Positions 36,276 through 47,798 of a stretch of DNA of 64,000 bases are shown here, piece by piece; position 1 is the stretch's first letter; each line of letters begins with the position of its first letter. The stretch spans positions 62,001 through 126,000 of the forward strand of contig MU404062.1 in assembly GCA_022695795.1 (NCBI GenBank), in the 5' to 3' direction. The stretch comes from Biscogniauxia marginata (Eukaryota; Ascomycota; Sordariomycetes; Xylariales; Xylariaceae). A program made the translations under genes and the position numbers. Under the pieces are notes generated by a model. It was not told the DNA's origin. It made no database searches and saw only the letters and a program-made list of their open reading frames with translations.

Positions 36276-38761
36276 ATGATGTCAGCACAGCTCCAGCAAC
36301 CTCCCAACCCTAGCGCTCAGGTGCCCGCGTCCCAGACCAACAACTCTACGCAACCCGCATCCCTCCCGCCCTTGAGAAACCGGGCCGCAGATAGCAAGAG
36401 CCCCTTTGTGCGCGCGTACTCGGACAGCCTGGTAGCATGGCAGCTCCTAGACAACCAGGCCATCGGCCGTGCCAAGAGCGAGAACAAGATGATCTTCCTC
36501 AGCATTGGATATCTTGCTTCACACCGTACGCGCATCCCGCACCCTGACGAACAATATTTACTTACCTGTGCTCACCATCAAATATAGACTGTCATCTCGC
36601 CCGACAAGAGACCTTTTCCAACCCCCAGGTCTCTTCGCTCCTTAACCAAACATTCATTCCCATCCTCGTCGACCGCGAGGAGTACCCTCATATCGACAGC
36701 CTATACATGAGCTATAACCAATCCCTCAGCGGCAACGGAGGTTGGCCCTTGAACGTTTTTCTTACACCCGAGCTCGAACCCGTCTTTAGCGGCACATACT
36801 GGGCCGCACCTGGAGCCGAGGAGATTGCTGCTGCCGAAACCGAGGGAGCCGACAAGCCTCTCGATTGGCTTACGGTTATTAAGAAAGTCAAGTCTTCGTG
36901 GCTTGAAGAAGAACTCCGTGTTCGGGAAGAAGCGAAGAATATGGTGAACGAGCTGCGCCAGTTTACAGGGGAGGGAACTTTAAACCACGGAGGCGGCGAC
37001 TTTCTACCAACTAGCCCACCTCCAGCTCATAAAGAATCCGGTGCCGCTGTTATTGACTATTCCGTCGACATTCATGGTGATGTTGACCTAGACCAAATTG
37101 AGGAGGCATACGGTCGTATTACAAGAACATTCGACCCGGTCTTTGGAGGATTCGGCCAGGAGGATAAGTTCCTCACTCCATCAAAACTCACCCTAATGCT
37201 TAGGGCTACTCGATTTCCAAAGGTGGTACGGGACGTCGTGGGATCCCCAGACTGCAAGTACATCAGCACCATGGGCCTGCATACCTTGCGCAGGATCGTC
37301 ACTGGCGCAGTCCACGACCATATCGGAGGCGGCTTTCATCGCTATTCGATCACTAGAGACTGGTCCTTGCCATCTTTTGAGAAGATGTTGATCGACAACG
37401 CTCTACTCTTGGGACTTTTCTTGGATGCGTGGCTTCTCTCAAAGGGTTCCCCCGAGGATGAGTTCGCCGATGTAGTAATAGAGGTCGCCGACTACATCAC
37501 TAGCAGTACACTACTGTCCGATAAGGGTGGATTCTACACCAGCGAGGTGGCGCACTCCTACAATAGACGAGGTGATAGGATCATGCGCAATGGGGCATTT
37601 TACCTGTGGACGAGAAAAGAGTTTGACACCGCTGTTCGTGATGAACAAGAAGCCGAGATTGCTGCGGCTCATTGGGACGTCCAAGAACATGGGAACGTCG
37701 ACCACGAGCACGATCCTCACGACGAATTTCTCAACCAGAACGTAATTCGCATTGCTAAAAGCCATGGGAGGCTAAGCAAGCAGTTAGGTATCTCGGAAGG
37801 TGAAGTCAAGAGACGTATCGAGTCCGCGAGGAGTAAATTGAAATCATATCGGCAGAGGGAGCGTGTTCGACCAGACGTGGATACGAAAATCATCACAGCA
37901 TATAATGGCATGGCTATCGCCGCTTTGTCACGGACAGCCGCTGCTCTGCGTCATCTAGGTAACGATGCGAGCGGACGAGGAACGAGATACCTGGACGTAG
38001 CCAAGAAAGCCGCACTCTTCATCAAGAAAGAACTCTGGGACAGCAGTAGCAAAACGCTCTACCGAATGTACTCGGAAGGTCGTTCCGATATCAAAGCGGT
38101 CGCCGAAGACTACGCGTTTTTGATCGAAGGGCTCCTCGAGCTCTACGAAGCGACGGCTGACGAATCGTGGCTCGAATGGGCCGACGAGCTGCAAGCGGTG
38201 CAGATCACACTGTTTTACGACCATCCTACCACCACCCCCTGGACGACTAACGCTAGATGCGGAGCCTTCTACTCTACCACACAGGATGCGCCATACACGC
38301 TGTTCCGGACCAAAGACGGCATGGACACATCGCAGCCCTCGACCAACAGCGTATCGGTGTCGAACCTCTTCCGGCTCGGCGCGCTCCTAAGCGACAAGAA
38401 GTACACGTACCTGGCCAAGGAAAGCGTCAACGCGTTCGGCGTCGAGATGGGCGAGCACTCGTACCTTTTCCCCGGGCTGCTGTGCGGCATCGTGCCCTGG
38501 AAGCTCGGCGGGCGCCACTGGATCGCTGTCGGGGCCAAAGGCGGCGAGAACCATAGCAAGGAGCTGGCGGCCTTCCACACGGCGCCCCGCGCCTCCCTGT
38601 TCACACTGCGGTACCACGACCCCGAGAAGAAGAACTCCTGGCTCAATACGAGGGACCCGAGTCTTCTCAACAGCAGCAGCTTGGGACAGGAGAGAGGCGT
38701 CTTCACGGCGACGGAGGGGGGCTTTCGCAGGGTCGACGATGTGGAGCTCGCTCTGATTTAA
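36276..38761 (+). CDS. Spata20/YyaL-family protein: thioredoxin-like domain plus alpha/alpha-toroid domain
   Basis: Exons 36276-36525 and 36588-38761 give 807 aa, close to family length. The N-terminal thioredoxin-fold (DUF255) domain contains KMIFLSIGY, ETFSNPQVSSLLNQTFIPI, VDREEYPHID, and GGWPLNVFLTPELEPVFSGTYW. The C-terminal half resembles N-acylglucosamine 2-epimerase-type (alpha/alpha)6 barrels (for example ITAYNGMAIAALS and EDYAFLIEGLLELYE). The gtacgc-atatag intron splits a His codon inside the expected CHWC motif, and the joined sequence reads LASHHCHLA (residues 80-88). The first cysteine is replaced by S82; only C85 remains. The biochemical role of the family is not firmly known. 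The start is the first ATG after an in-frame stop at 36144-36146. No clear presequence is seen. Confidence 0.9.
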
Positions 38762-40757
38762 TTGATTAGCGGCGTGGCCTGCTCTCTTTCTTTTTAAAAT
38801 AGGAGGAAGAAGGTGCTTCTAGGCGTGTGATGCGCGGAATGGATTGCATTCACAGCATACCTACTACCTAGGTACCTACCTACTTTAAACTGTAATATCA
38901 CCCCGTTGCTCATTTCTAGTTTCTTCTTTTTTTCTTTTTTTCTTCTGATATTGGTTCTTCTGCTTTGGTACCCAAGGGGAAGGGGGTTTGTTATTTGATA
39001 CCTTAGGAAAGGCGGGAGGAGAAGGCGTTGTATTTGTTTTTTATTATTCCTTTCCTTTCATATATTTCCCCTCACTCCTTTTCCTCTTTCTCTTTTTCTT
39101 TCTGCCCGTCTGTCGTCTGCCCGTCTGTCATTTGTCTACGATATACCTAGTACAGGCGAGATAGGAGAAGGCAATGGTAGAAGAAAAGGGAGGAAAGGAA
39201 GAAAGGAAAGAGAGGAAAGAGGTTATGCTGCATGCACTTGCATTTTGTTCGGTGAAAATTTTACATGGACAGGCGAAACACGAGTTAAGGGGGAGCGAAA
39301 TACAGGAACGCTTCTGCTTAGGCTTAGGCTTAGGATTAGGGTTAAGTCCGATGAATTGAAACTGATTAATTGACTGGAATGTTTTAAATTGATTGGGTGT
39401 TCAATCTCTCTTTCCCTTTTGAGGTGAGATGCCGGGTGCGAATATCTCTATACATATACTCGAATACCTATCCTCTCTCTCTCGCTCTTATAGATTGGCT
39501 CCCGGGACACCTAAGATCAATGGACGGGGCGGGGATCTGATCCGTAGTATATAATGGCTAGCTAGGTAGGTATATCGATCTATCTATTGATCAATCTTTT
39601 AGTTAAATGGGGTTTCGTTTAATGTTTTTTCGCTGTTCCCCATCCCTCGTCATCGAGAATACATGTAAGTCGATCGATAGATAATTCGACGACAACATAT
39701 ATGTTATGTTATGTATAGCCTTAGACCCGACGGCATTCCTTCCCCCTCCCCATCGACAGATCCCATCACTTAATTGGCGGGCAATCAATCCTAACGCAGC
39801 GCATGCTACAAGTAGGTAGGTAGGTATAAAAACCCCAGATACCATCATAAGCAAAAAGCACAGAAATTATGCAACACAGCACAGCACTATACCCATCCCA
39901 TCCCATCCCATCCATCCACTCCTCTTCGTTTTCGTTATCATTGTCGTTTTCATCCCTTATATCAAATCAACCTCCTCATATTCATTGTCTGCATTTATGA
40001 TCTGGGCCGGCCGCATTGCGTTGCGTTTGTTTGTAGGGGGGTATCTAACCATAAGATAATGTTTTATTTTACAAGCCTCTAACCTAGCCCTTTCTCTCTC
40101 TCTCTCGCCCCCTCTCTCTTTTCCCCTATTCTCCATCTGTACACAGCCAACAAAAAGACACAGCAAGAAGTCAAACATTTCACCAATAGAAAAAGGGTGT
40201 TTACCTTCCCCTCTCTCCTTTCTTCTCTTTGTTTACGGTACGGGGCCCCGACACGAGTCGCAAAAAAAAAACTCCCTTCCCTTCTCTCTCCTCCCAAGAA
40301 AAGTGATATTTGTTTTGCCCTTGCCCCCCCCCTTGCGTTAATTAGTAGGTAGGATAGGAACTTCCCCTGTTTTTATCTCTCCTTCTTCAGATACCCCTCT
40401 CTTCAGTTCTTTCCTCATTTTCTCTACGGGGGTTTCTCAAGACTCGAAAATATGGGATCGCCTCTAGGGGTTTGTTTGTCTTGTACAAATGAAAAAATTT
40501 GAGTCAGTTCTCGACATGGAACTCTCTAGCCGGATCATGCCGAGTGTTTTGTCCGTGCCTGTTTGTGTGTGCATGTCGTGGGCTTTGTATTTCTGTGTGG
40601 TATCACCATCGACGGGGCTACGTTGAACACCCATCTGTTGAGAAGTAGTTGCCTATATCAACCGCTGGGCTGCGTAGAAGGCCGGGTAGAAGGCCGGGTC
40701 TAGTTGCGTGGGAAAGGTTCTTGCTAAATGAACATTGTTGGGCTATACAATAGCGGG
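38762..40757. other. Intergenic region between the Spata20-like gene and the dynein light intermediate chain gene
   Basis: No gene is supported. The two flanking genes converge, so both 3' UTRs lie here. The middle has many pyrimidine runs, CTACC/GGTAG tracts, a telomere-like tract (39317-39344) and a CATCC/CCATC run (39893-39917). Confidence 0.5.
39317..39344 (+). repeat. Short telomere-like tract (CTTAGG/TTAGGG variants)
   Basis: Three TTAGGC-type units run into TTAGGATTAGGGTTA. The fungal telomere repeat is TTAGGG, so this is a degenerate interstitial copy or chance low complexity. Nothing else nearby suggests a chromosome end. Confidence 0.7.
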
Positions 40758-42619
40758 TCATGTCTTCGTTGCGTTGCCTCCAGCCGCGGGTTTCCGGTTC
40801 ATCAGGTTGCCAAAGAATTTAGCGAGTGTATCCGTATCGACCGGAGGTGGTGGCTCTGCAGACTGAGAGTCATCATCCATAATAAGGGGCTCAGGTGCTT
40901 GTCCATAAGCCTGGCGGTCCTGTCGTAATGTTAGTAATCGCAAGATGAGGAGAATTTCAGGAGAGGTTGAGAAGGGGTCCTGACCTTTAAGCGTTGCACC
41001 ATATCGTCGGCATCTACCTGGATGCCGCCCATGTTGAACTGCACCGGCCCAATATGATCGCTGATCATGTCGTCTGTTGTCCCTTGCGTGAACGTATTCT
41101 CCTTTCCAGTCTTTTCGTCCACCTTCTTCGCCTCATTAAGACGCTCAAGTTGGTTGCCAAGGAAGGCCTGGGTGTCAACTGACGGCACCTCTAACTTGTT
41201 GGTATCCTTGGTCTCCCGTGCAAGTTGCAGGGCGTCGAGACTCGAGTCCTGTACTTGTTCCTCGTACATTACTACAGACGACCCTTCGGGTTCATCGGTC
41301 TCATTAATGTCACTTATGACATCTTGGTTTGCTCCATTCACTCCATTAGTTTTCGGCATGGGGAAAGGCTGGTCAATATCTATAGACCAGCCTTCGCTGA
41401 CACTTTCGACATCAAATCCATCTCGCAATACTCGAATCTTGCCCCATGAATCCCAGTTCGGTGGCACAACAATCTTGTCCCGGTCGATGACATTGTGCTT
41501 TAGGGGTGCTCGTTTTAGAAGCGAATGTATACCCAAACTAGCGTGGATCAGAGTTTGAAGGGGCGAGGTCATGGAGGCGGATGTGTAGATGAGGGAAGCT
41601 CCGTCTAAGAGACGTGTTAGTCAAGATCTGACAATTCGAGCTTTGGGGATTAGTTAGCCTTACGCCTCAACAACGCAGTCCTCAAGTACTGAAGCACAAG
41701 ATCGAATTTCTCTTCCTTCCACGCCTGCGTTTTCTCCAAGTAGTCTATCCTCTCGGACTAGTATGCCGCCGTCAGCATTGCAAAAGATAAGGTAAAGCCG
41801 TCGGAACTCACATTTTGGCAGACCACACAGAGAGGTAACCCGAGGGCATCCTCCCATTCGCCCGGCCCGAGCGGTAGCGCAACATCTCCCTCTGCGGCAA
41901 CGGCACCGGTGCCATCTAGGTTGACAGAACCACCGGTGCGCCCTCGATCCCGCCAGCTGATCATGGTCTCCTCCATGGTCTCCTTACACTCGGGGCTCAG
42001 GGACATAAGTACAGTCCGCAGCAGCAAAAGCCATTCTCGTAGTTGTCGCATCCACAGCCAGGGCTGTGACCAGTCGAGAAGTATTACTATTAATGTATTC
42101 GGTATCGATTGAGGGGTCAACAGGGGCTTGACGAGAGATGTGAACGAGGGCGCGGGACTGCTAAGCATGTGAAGCGAGATTCGGGCCAAGATATCTAGAC
42201 TTCGGTCAGCATCTGCGGTCTTCCCTAGGCGCGGTCGGCGGACGAACCCTCCTGATCTGCGTCCAAGACATCGTAATAAGTATATCCCAGGGCGAAACTG
42301 TTGGCTATCGGCGGCAGCTTGTCTTTCTGGCGGTCGAGGTTCCTCCGTGCGTCGTTGCTCGACAGTGCCTCTAGGAAGTCTCGTTGCGAATCTACCGAAC
42401 CCCCTACAAGCTGTCAGCCTCTGCGGCGAATGGGACGCCCCCTCGCTCGTGCGGCATACCTAGCACCAGCAGGTTCTTCTCGGGGAGTCTCTTGCCGCTA
42501 GCGACAGAGTCGAGCATAGAGCTCCACATGTCCTTCTTTTGGTCATCTTTCTTCCCATCCGAACCGGTGCCAACGGAGGTACTGGTGTATGTGGAGAAGC
42601 GGTTTGAGTTCCCCGTCAT
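40758..42619 (-). CDS. Dynein light intermediate chain
   Basis: Six exons, 42619-42460, 42403-42248, 42194-41812, 41757-41664, 41604-40985 and 40919-40758, give 524 aa. All phases close. DLIC binds the cytoplasmic dynein heavy chain through a RAS-like G domain and links the motor to cargo adaptors through its C-terminus. Visible hallmarks are LLVLGGSVDSQRDFLEAL (about 51-68, the degenerate nucleotide loop), the restored FALGYTYYDVLDADQEDILARI across intron 2, LIVILLDWSQPWLWMRQLREW, PLCVVCQN and HGASLIYTSASM. After that comes a linker and a short C-terminal helix with LAKFFGNLMNRK, probably adaptor-binding. Intron 2 is only 53 nt with a weak gttcgt donor; its acceptor was chosen because it restores the family sequence. 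Intron 5 has a gtcagg donor. Confidence 0.92.
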
Positions 42620-43394
42620 GGTTGGCTCTGGTTGCCCGGCAGCATTGGGAAGCGAAAGAAGTAGATGCGACTGTCGTCGTCGTCGTCGTCGTCGTCGTCG
42701 TAGGGCGAGGAGGTAGGTTGGCGGGAGACTTGCGGAAGATCGTGGGATGCTGGCGGACGCGGTGACGGAAACGCGCTCAGATGCTGATCGCCAGATTTCT
42801 CCAGAGAGCCTGTGCTTTATTACCCCGAAAGCTATCTGCTGAAGCAAATTAGAGCTCTGCCAGCACCTGAAATGAGAACAAAGGCCTTGGGTGTCAGGGA
42901 ACGCAGGGTTTGTTTCGGGCTATGCGGATGTAAGTGGTATTTCTTTCGACATGTTGCATGAAATGAAGAGACCGAGAGTGCCCCTATGAAAGCTACCAGG
43001 ATAAGGTAAGTATGAAATGTACAGAAAGATTAGGTACGTACCTAAGGTACCTGGGTACATAATGTATGGACCTACCACCTGTGTGTGCAGGTGTAGAGAG
43101 TACTGTGGCGGTCCGACAATTCCCCAGAGGCAGGGATGCAGCAGACTTGAGTGGGGAGGACCCCTGCATGTGACAGCGCAGTACTGCATCGATTAGGTGC
43201 CTAGTTCTGATAAGCCTACTGCCGGGGAATTATTTGGGGGTTCATCTCATCGTTGCTTCTTCAGCCTTGCAGCAACCAACATCTTCCATCCTTGCTTTTT
43301 GCAGCCTTCCCTCACAACTTGTTCTCACGCTTGAATTCCCTCCCGGGTTGTCTGATAGGTATCGGTACAGTACGAATTCTATGCGTCGATCACC
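42620..43394. other. Divergent intergenic region between the DLIC and Ist3-like genes
   Basis: This presumed double promoter has a (GTC)n run at 42673-42702 in the DLIC leader. A TACGTACCTAAGGTACC cluster lies near 43034-43056. Pyrimidine-rich DNA lies just before the Ist3-like start. Confidence 0.5.
42673..42702. repeat. (GTC)n trinucleotide repeat in the DLIC leader
   Basis: About nine GTC units lie some 55 bp upstream of the DLIC start codon, probably within the 5' UTR. Confidence 0.9.
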
Positions 43395-44503
43395 ATGAAT
43401 CAGATCCGAGCCATCCAGGCGCTCAACAAGCGTGAGATCGAGAATGGCGTGTAAGTCCCGAGACCCGCCCGCACTCTCTCACCAATTCCCTCCTCAAAAC
43501 CTCCCATTCCACGTATCCATCCATAAATACGGTACTGACTAGACCCGCGACCGCAACCAGACCCCCCGAAGCGTCCTGGCACACCGACTACCGCGACACG
43601 GCGTTCGTCAACTTCGGCGGCCTGCCGTACGAGCTGTCGGAGGGCGACATCATCACGATATTCTCGCAGTACGGGGAGCCCGTGTTCCTGAAGCTGGCGC
43701 GGGACAAGGAGTCGGGCCGGAGCAAGGGGTTCGGCTGGCTCAAGTACGAGGACCAGCGCAGCTGCGACCTCGCCGTCGACAACCTGGGCGGCGCCGAGAT
43801 CGCCGGCCGCCTCGTGCGCGTCGACCACGCCCGCTACAAGCCCCGCGACGACGAGGACCCGGACGAGTTCAAGGTCGGCTGGGAGGACATCCAGCGCAAG
43901 GAGAGGGCCGCGCGCGGCGAGGGCGAGGGCGAGGGCGACGTCGAGATGGCGGATGCCGGCAGCGGGGAAGACGGAGAAGGGGAGCCGAGGAGGCCCATGA
44001 TCAAGGAGGAGAGGGAGCTAGCGAGGTTGATCGAGGAGCACGATGACGACGATCCCATGAAGGGTTTCCTGATCGACGAGAAGAAGAAGGAGGTCGAGCG
44101 GGCGCTGAAGAAGGAGGAGCGAGGAGAGAAGAAACATAAGCACCGACATCACCATCATCATCATAAAAGTCACCATCGTTCGAGAAGGGACGAAAGCGAT
44201 GAGGAGCGCGATGATCGCAAGAAGAGGTCAAGGCGTGACGAAACTCCTACTGCTGCTAGAGATAGGAGTGGCCGAAAGCGCGTCGGGACGCCTGAGAGAA
44301 GGAAAGGAGACTCTAGGGATCGCGAGCGGAGACATCGCGATGCCGACCGCGACAGGCGGCGGGATAAGGGACGGAGAAGAGACCACGATGACAGGGACAG
44401 CCGTGAGAGGCGATCACGTCGCGAGGAGGCAGCAGAGAAGGATATAAATAGCAAGGGCAGACGGAGAAGCAGGAGCAGATCCCCGGCATCACATAGAGAT
44501 TGA
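43395..44503 (+). CDS. Ist3/Cwf29/RBMX2-type spliceosomal RRM protein with RS/RD-rich tail
   Basis: Exons 43395-43450 and 43561-44503 give 332 aa. The N-terminus MNQIRAIQALNKREIENGV and the following WHTDYRDTAFV are hallmarks of Ist3 (Snu17), the RES-complex and U2-associated factor that binds pre-mRNA near the branch point. The RRM spans about 30-108, with RNP2 AFVNFGGL and RNP1 KGFGWLKY (74-81). Position 5 of RNP1 is Trp where Phe or Tyr is usual. A C-terminal extension of over 200 residues is acidic, then His-rich (near HHHHHH), then Arg/Asp/Ser-rich and ends RRSRSRSPASHRD. It is much longer than the yeast protein and closer to RBMX2. The codon split by the intron restores V-PPEASWHTD. Confidence 0.92.
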
Positions 44504-44803
44504 TTCGTACTCTCGACGTTTAATAGCAAATATATCCCCTCCCAAAAATTGAACCTGATCGATCATAAGGCCGCATAGGCTCATGTCCAAATGCAAAGTG
44601 ATCTGAGATGTTCCACCCTCGGTCCACAAACGCCGCTGCCAATGTCCATGACTCCAAAATTCCATACTCCGCACCTATACCAGGCCTTGTCCAAATCACT
44701 GTAGCCTCCTGCGCGCCGGCTTCTGTTTCTATGCCGGGATGACGCCCCAATCCTCCTCACCTTTATCTATTAGCAAGAGGAATTATTGACTCCTTCAACC
44801 AGA
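44504..44803. other. Convergent intergenic region between the Ist3-like and PROPPIN genes
   Basis: Only about 300 bp separates two converging genes, so their 3' UTRs may overlap. No gene is seen. Confidence 0.5.
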
Positions 44804-46156
44804 CTAGTTTCCTAGGTATCGTTTCCAACCATCTCGGGCGACGACCAGTCGGCCATCTTCGCCCTCCTGGAGCACGAATCTCTCCCATCGCGCATCGTGG
44901 CCCGCACCTACCACCAAGAGGCTATTCTCGTCAAGCCAACCAATCACTCCCTTTACCGGCCTACTAGTGCCTAGAACTGGACTGTCTCCCATGGCTCGCG
45001 GGTTGCTGGGGAGGAGAGGTTCGTCGCCGGTTTCAAAAGAGGTTGAAGTGAAAGAGTAGACATCTGAAAAGGGGCCAAACGGGATATTGCTCAAGATTCC
45101 CCATTTGTTCTTGGCTTCCGCATTGGCGCCTGCAGGATTGCCGGTTCCTGGACCACCTACGGCAGGCGAGTGTGATGGCGTTGGACGGACAGCGGATGAT
45201 GAGAGAGGTCTCCGCAGATTAGGTACGTCAAAGATATGCAGACTTCCCTTGTCAGAAGTACAGGCGAGCATGTTCCCCGAGGGGCTAAAACGCAACGAGT
45301 AGATGGTAGCAGACTCGCTGCCCCGCCTTCGCTCCGCTACTTTTGCGCAGCTGCTCGTAGCGAATATGCGGACTAGTGTACCCTACAAACTGTGAGCGAC
45401 AACTCATGGGAGCTAACGGGATGATAATAAATACCTTCTCACTTGCTGTAGCAAGCAGTTCCCCATCCGAACTTAGTTGCAACGCCCTCAAACTTGACGA
45501 GTGCGCCGGGATGATGCTGACGCTGTCGGTTGCGAGTTGCACCACTTGTACCTGCCCTGATGTCCTGCCGGGGAACACAAGATACTTGTCCGTCAAACAA
45601 CACAGACCCAGGAGATTGTCTGCGGTTTCGTACTTGGCAAGAGGCTTTGGTGGCTTCTCAAAGGCGTAGACACGCACGCTATTCTGTAGCACCACAACCA
45701 CGCGGGTTTTAGATATCTGAACCCCGCGCACGGCAGTGAGGGTGGCGATTTCGAGCGCTACTTTCCCTTTGCTATCATCCCAGATAATGACCTTGTTCTG
45801 GGGGAACTTGGGTGAGCGGCCACCGCCGACTAGAGCAAGGTAGTTGGCATTGCCCATCATCTGGACAAGGCCGAGGCCTGCATTGAAGACTATACTCAGG
45901 TGTCAGGTCTTGAGCATGAATTTCATTGTTGGAGTTAGCTTACCTCTTGCGGTTTGGATCTGACAGGTGTGGGATAAGAAAACTGCAGTGCATTAGTAGA
46001 TGCTAGGGATATAATCTTGAACCTTGAGGGTTCGGGAGAGGACATACTGCAGAATCCAGAGTCGAGGCCGACAGTAAAGCGGCTTGCGTCATTGTTGAAG
46101 GCAACGGAGAGTGCAGCATGCTCATTCGGACTCTCGATGGGAGGCCGGGTGTTCAT
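44804..46156 (-). CDS. PROPPIN (Atg18/Hsv2/WIPI3-like seven-bladed WD protein)
   Basis: Exons 46156-46048, 45982-45944, 45889-45435 and 45382-44804 give 393 aa. PROPPINs bind PI3P or PI(3,5)P2 on autophagic and endosomal membranes. Matching features are VAFNNDASRFTVGLDSGFC, the restored FNAGLGLVQMMGNANYLALVGGG, NKVIIWDDSKGK, LTDKYLVFPG, ALQLSSDGELLATASEKGTLVRIF, SATIYSLRFSPSGNMLACTSDKGSLHIF and WKRYLGN at the C-terminus. The overall layout fits the Hsv2/WIPI3-4 branch better than Atg18. Exon 2 (39 nt) was chosen because its acceptor follows a TACTAAT branch point and it alone keeps frame. The lipid-binding motif FRRG appears as RRRG (219-222). A 6CD-type loop with Ser/Pro/Gly runs about 248-280. 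Confidence 0.92.
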
Positions 46157-47798
46157 GGTTGCTATCTCTCAAGTCTATACACTGCAAGGCTAGATGAAGT
46201 GTGCGTGGAAAGAAAGAGAGAGAGAGAGACTTGATGACGACAGAAATACTCAGGCCGGCAAGGCGACTAAATAGATAGGCGGGAGATACTGAGCATCCGG
46301 AGGGACCACACAGTTTATGCGGGCTTATTGGCTGTCCTAGGTCATTTCTATGTTGTGCATCTGTGAAGCTTCGCACGAGGTGTCTTGGGCCTCCTTCGAG
46401 ATATCAAGCGAGTGAGTGAGCAGGCGACAGATTGACTGTACTGTACAATACGTACTCGGAAATGAGTGCTGGGCTGGCTACCCAGTTTGCTAGGAACCAG
46501 GGTTATTGATCCGGCGGGAAGAAGCGTTGGTGATTACGAGGAGGGGGGAAATAGACAAGATGAAATAAATGTAGAAATGTGAAGTCTAGAATATATAGAG
46601 ACGGCGATGAAAGGAAAGGAAAGAAGGATTATTGCTAAGTTAACGAGTTTGCTTGTCTCTTCAGTGTCCTGCGGGAGAGTGAGGGAGTATGCAATGTAAA
46701 TGTGTTGCCCAGGCATATACGAGTACACACGTGAGACCTTGAATTCGACTAATCAATGGTCACCTACCTTTTCTTTAAGTTAGAGCCTGGCCAAAACTTG
46801 CTGGTGAGGATGGAGATGGTGATGCACGGACCAAGATCATGTCTCAGTGACCAACGAGATGAGCACAATAGCAGGCTTAGTTGTAGGTATACAGATACCT
46901 ACCTAATTTACTGTAGGTAGGTACCTACTTACCTATCTCAGGTGCTTACATAAATACCTACCATGTGTGTACCTGTTAATGCACGTCAATGGTAAAGTAC
47001 GTACTCTAAATGGCTCTCTAAATCTGTGGCGTACCAAGCCTTCCATTAAAGAAGAAGTGTGGCTGTTGATTAGACCCTCCTAAAGTGGTAGGTAGGTAAG
47101 TTTAGATTTGCTCTTGCTTGTCCTCGTTACTGTTGCTGTACCTAAGGTTACTTAGTCTAAATATTGTAACACATGCTTACCTACCTATAGATACAAACCT
47201 ACATAAGGGTACAATATGTATTATTATATTGTAATGTATGTACATCAATGTAATCTGCCTTTACCGCTTTTGCCTAACCTAAGTCTGCGAGTCTCTCTCT
47301 CTCTCGTCTTTCAAATTTGGGCTACGGGGGAAGCTACAACTCAGGGCGGCTTGTGATTGGCTAGCTCAGCAATTGCTTGTACCTCATACCTTGCTCGCCC
47401 CTGAAGTTTTGCGGAGGTTTCAAGGTGATCCGTGCTTTCTCTAAGCATCAGAAGGGTATTAGTGGCAGAGTCGGGGCCCCATGTCCAATCGAACCCCCCT
47501 AGTCCGCCTACAGCAACATTTTTGTGCTGTTGAAATTGCTACCACTAGGTACCGATTGGCAGGCCGACCTCCCGTAGACTTTCCAAATCTTCTCGGTCTT
47601 CACCAACTCTTCCTCTTCCTCTCCATACCGCCGCAATCCTCTTTCCGCACCTCCGTTTTTGAGATACCCCATCTGCGAACCCTTTTGCCCACTGTCGGTG
47701 TGCCCAATCGTCAATCAGGTCATCTCGGTCCTCATCTTCTGATCGACCTTCACCTCACCTCCCTTACGGACAATTGCAGCCCCAAGCCTTAGCCTAAT
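46157..47798. other. Divergent intergenic region between the PROPPIN and septin genes
   Basis: No gene is supported. TAGGTAC/ACCTACC tracts are dense at about 46885-46970 and 47085-47200. An (AG)n run lies near 46218-46230. The last 300 bp before the septin start are pyrimidine-rich, as in a fungal leader. An open frame at 47481-47792 ends before the septin ATG and has no recognisable motif. Confidence 0.5.
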
